Assembly (NCBI RefSeq): GCF_902459775.1
Contig: NZ_CABPSQ010000002.1
Coordinates: 1-64,000 of the forward strand
Source: Pandoraea captiosa
GTDB taxonomy: Bacteria > Pseudomonadota > Gammaproteobacteria > Burkholderiales > Burkholderiaceae
DNA: 64,000 bases
Reading direction: 5' to 3'
Below are positions 62,677 to 64,000 of this stretch, one piece after another (position 1 is the first letter of the stretch; every line of letters starts with the position of its first letter). The position numbers and the translations under genes were made by a program. The notes under the pieces are model-generated. The model did not search any database. It was not told the origin of the DNA and saw nothing but the letters and a program-made list of their open reading frames with translations.

Positions 62677-63471
62677 ATGCAGCCAGGTAGCGTCGTTCCT
62701 CTTTCCTACAGCGAGTTCCTTGTCCTGCTGTCTTTCGTGATATCGGCGTTGGGGGCCTATGTCGCGTTGGTGGCCGCGTCGCGCATTCGCGACGAAGACG
62801 GACGGATCAGTCCCGGTTATGTCGTGGTGTCTGCGCTGGCACTCGGTGGCATTGGCATCTGGGGCATGCACTTCATCGGAATGGCTGCGCAGCGCCTACC
62901 GTTCCCTGTTTCCTATTCCCTCTGGCCGACGCTCGGAAGCCTGGTGCTCGCCGTGATCGTGTCCGGCATTGCGCTGTGGTTTGTTGCGCGCGCACCGTAC
63001 CGAAGTGCCCTGCAGTGCTCGATCGCGGGCGTGGGTGCCGGTCTGGGTGTCGCGGGCATGCATTATCTCGGCATGAGCGCGATGCGCACGCAGGCGTATT
63101 TCGAGTGGGACACGACGATCATCGCCCTGTCGGTACTGATCGCCATTGTGGCGGCCAGTGTGGCGCTGTGGCTGGCGTTCCATCTAGAGACGAGTCTGCA
63201 ACGGGCGCTGGCGGCGCTGGTGATGGCCGTTGCCGTGTGCGGCATGCACTACACCGGTATGCGGGCCGGCACGATCATCTGTACCGCCGAGACGCGTGCG
63301 CAGATCAGTCTGCGTCTGCAAGGCGATACGCTGCCCTACGGCGTGTTCTTCATCGCGTGTGTCGTGCTGCTCGCCATGGCGGTGCTGCTGCATCGCACGT
63401 CGCGCAAACGTCGCGAGCGCATGGCTGCAAGGCTCGAAGCGCTGATGCGTCAGCGTGCGGGGCACATCTGA
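62677..63471 (+). CDS. Stand-alone MHYT-domain membrane sensor
   Basis: The 264-residue protein has seven predicted membrane helices and three MHYT repeats, WGMHFIGM, AGMHYLGM and CGMHYTGM, thought to bind copper or a gas ligand (CO, NO, O2). No cytoplasmic GGDEF, EAL or histidine kinase output domain follows; it ends in a basic tail (RTSRKRRERMAARLEALMRQRAGHI in parts). Signalling would need a partner. The ATG at MQPGSVVPLSYSEFLVLL has AGGA seven bases upstream; the longer open frame ahead of it looks non-coding. Confidence 0.88.
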   Translation: MQPGSVVPLSYSEFLVLLSFVISALGAYVALVAASRIRDEDGRISPGYVVVSALALGGIGIWGMHFIGMAAQRLPFPVSYSLWPTLGSLVLAVIVSGIALWFVARAPYRSALQCSIAGVGAGLGVAGMHYLGMSAMRTQAYFEWDTTIIALSVLIAIVAASVALWLAFHLETSLQRALAALVMAVAVCGMHYTGMRAGTIICTAETRAQISLRLQGDTLPYGVFFIACVVLLAMAVLLHRTSRKRRERMAARLEALMRQRAGHI

Positions 63472-63518
63472 GAGATCGGTCCGAGCGCCCGTCACGGTCC
63501 TGATACGGTCCTGATGCA

Positions 63519-63554
63519 AAACGCCGGCCCATCGGAAGACGGGCCGGCGTTTTG
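63519..63554. terminator. Bidirectional terminator between the MHYT gene and the small minus-strand gene
   Basis: A 13-bp stem (63519-63531 with 63542-63554) ends in TTTT on both strands, with TTTTGTTGTCTT on plus. It suits both convergent genes. Confidence 0.8.
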
Positions 63555-63608
63555 TTGTCTTGCCAGTGCTGCCTGACTTTCCTGGCGCCTTGCGACGCCG
63601 CACGATGT

Positions 63609-63824
63609 TCAGTGCAGGATGGGGCTGCCCCCGACGGGCATGACGTCGCCTGTTTCGATCAGGTCGACGATATCGAACGGTTCAGTGTTGAGTTCGCGCG
63701 ACGCGCCGGGTTGCCCGGCATACCACTTAACCATCGCCATGTGACCCAGCACACGGATCACGATGCCAACGGCACCACGCGGCACTGCGATGTGATTGGA
63801 TTTGACGATCGATCCGACTTGCAC
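63609..63824 (-). CDS. Small conserved-looking protein, unknown
   Basis: This 71-residue protein reads MQVGSIVKSNHIAVPRGAVG and then IVIRVLGHMAMVKWYAGQP, FDIVDLIETGDVMPVGG. The N-terminal half looks like a small SH3-like barrel (alternating short strands, gly turns, similar to KOW or Tudor-like folds), which is only an impression. The GTG start is supported by a strong AGGAGG six bases upstream. It is single, convergent with the MHYT gene. Confidence 0.65.
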   Translation of the reverse strand: MQVGSIVKSNHIAVPRGAVGIVIRVLGHMAMVKWYAGQPGASRELNTEPFDIVDLIETGDVMPVGGSPILH

Positions 63825-64000
63825 TTGAGCCTCCTGCGAATGACGAGAAACCGACGCGCCGACCGGACGGCCGGCATATCGTCATCCGACTATACCGTAT
63901 TGCGTTGCGGGCATTGGCGATTTCTCGGAAGACGTTTCGAAAAAGCCTTCGCCACCCTCGGTGCGTCCGCTGTGATGCTCGGCGAGCAGACGATAATGCG
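63825..64000. other. Right-edge region with no supported gene
   Basis: 176 bp containing the promoter area of the small GTG-start gene. No feature beyond that is seen. Confidence 0.4.

Noticed and set aside
1-64000. CRISPR array, tRNA, rRNA, insertion sequence, integrase or toxin-antitoxin pair
   Set aside because: I looked for regularly spaced identical repeats, tRNA-like cloverleafs, transposase motifs and small paired ORFs with good ribosome binding sites, and found none that hold up. The 180-bp-phased palindromes are too far apart and too diverged for CRISPR.

Overview
This is a GC-rich bacterial chromosome segment, densely packed with genes. The families and their organisation suggest a betaproteobacterium of the Burkholderiaceae, and Pandoraea or a close relative is my best guess. 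The grounds are: Liv-type ABC transporters, LysR/MarR/Lrp regulators beside catabolic genes, a single-chain indolepyruvate ferredoxin oxidoreductase, a Bordetella/Burkholderia-style haem operon, a very large alpha-2-macroglobulin and an EmrB pump. The genus is inferred from remembered family resemblance; no search was run. I see no rRNA, tRNA, insertion sequence, CRISPR array or phage genes.

Layout. 1-3.4 kb: the start of a Liv-type permease, an HpaR-like MarR regulator, a Liv-type binding protein and a TauE/SafE permease, all on the minus strand; this looks like an aromatic or amino acid uptake locus. 4.0-8.9 kb: a complete livG-F-K-H-M operon (minus). 9.5-10.4 kb: an orphan PP2C-like protein of lower GC. 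10.5-13.5 kb: a GMC oxidoreductase divergent from a LysR regulator. 13.7-18.9 kb: fumC, a LysR regulator, an MHS-family transporter and an amidohydrolase (all plus). 19.2-20.9 kb: two unrecognised proteins, one with a membrane hairpin. 21.0-23.6 kb: trpS and a low-GC MFS exporter. 23.7-28.0 kb: indolepyruvate ferredoxin oxidoreductase divergent from an Lrp-type regulator. 28.1-35.2 kb: a Fur-boxed haem uptake operon (TonB receptor, HmuS, HmuT, HmuU, HmuV). 35.2-36.1 kb: an ornithine cyclodeaminase-family reductase. 36.4-45.6 kb: alpha-2-macroglobulin, YhhN and PBP1c (minus). 45.9-50.0 kb: a FUSC-like protein, an Lrp regulator divergent from phhA-phhB, a SET-domain protein and a MarR regulator with a cysteine cluster. 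50.0-51.4 kb: a gene-free AT-rich stretch with clustered DnaA boxes. 51.4-58.0 kb: a YbdK-type ligase with a CPA antiporter, then mnmC coupled to a ClC channel. 58.0-58.8 kb: a gene-free stretch with three palindromes spaced exactly 180 bp apart, ahead of an OhrR-like regulator that lacks the sensing cysteine. 59.4-63.8 kb: a DedA-rhodanese fusion, an EmrB pump, an MHYT membrane sensor and a small protein.

How the parts work together. Much of the window concerns uptake and breakdown of amino acids and aromatic acids (Liv transporters, PhhAB, indolepyruvate oxidoreductase, fumarase, the OCD-family enzyme), each part with a local one-component regulator. Haem iron acquisition forms a complete Fur-controlled set. 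The alpha-2-macroglobulin and PBP1c form the known envelope defence and repair pair.

The least explained items are the DnaA-box cluster away from any visible dnaA, the 180-bp-phased palindromes before the Cys-less OhrR homologue, the unknown pair at 19.2-20.9 kb, and the orphan PP2C-like gene. No single large undescribed system is evident.
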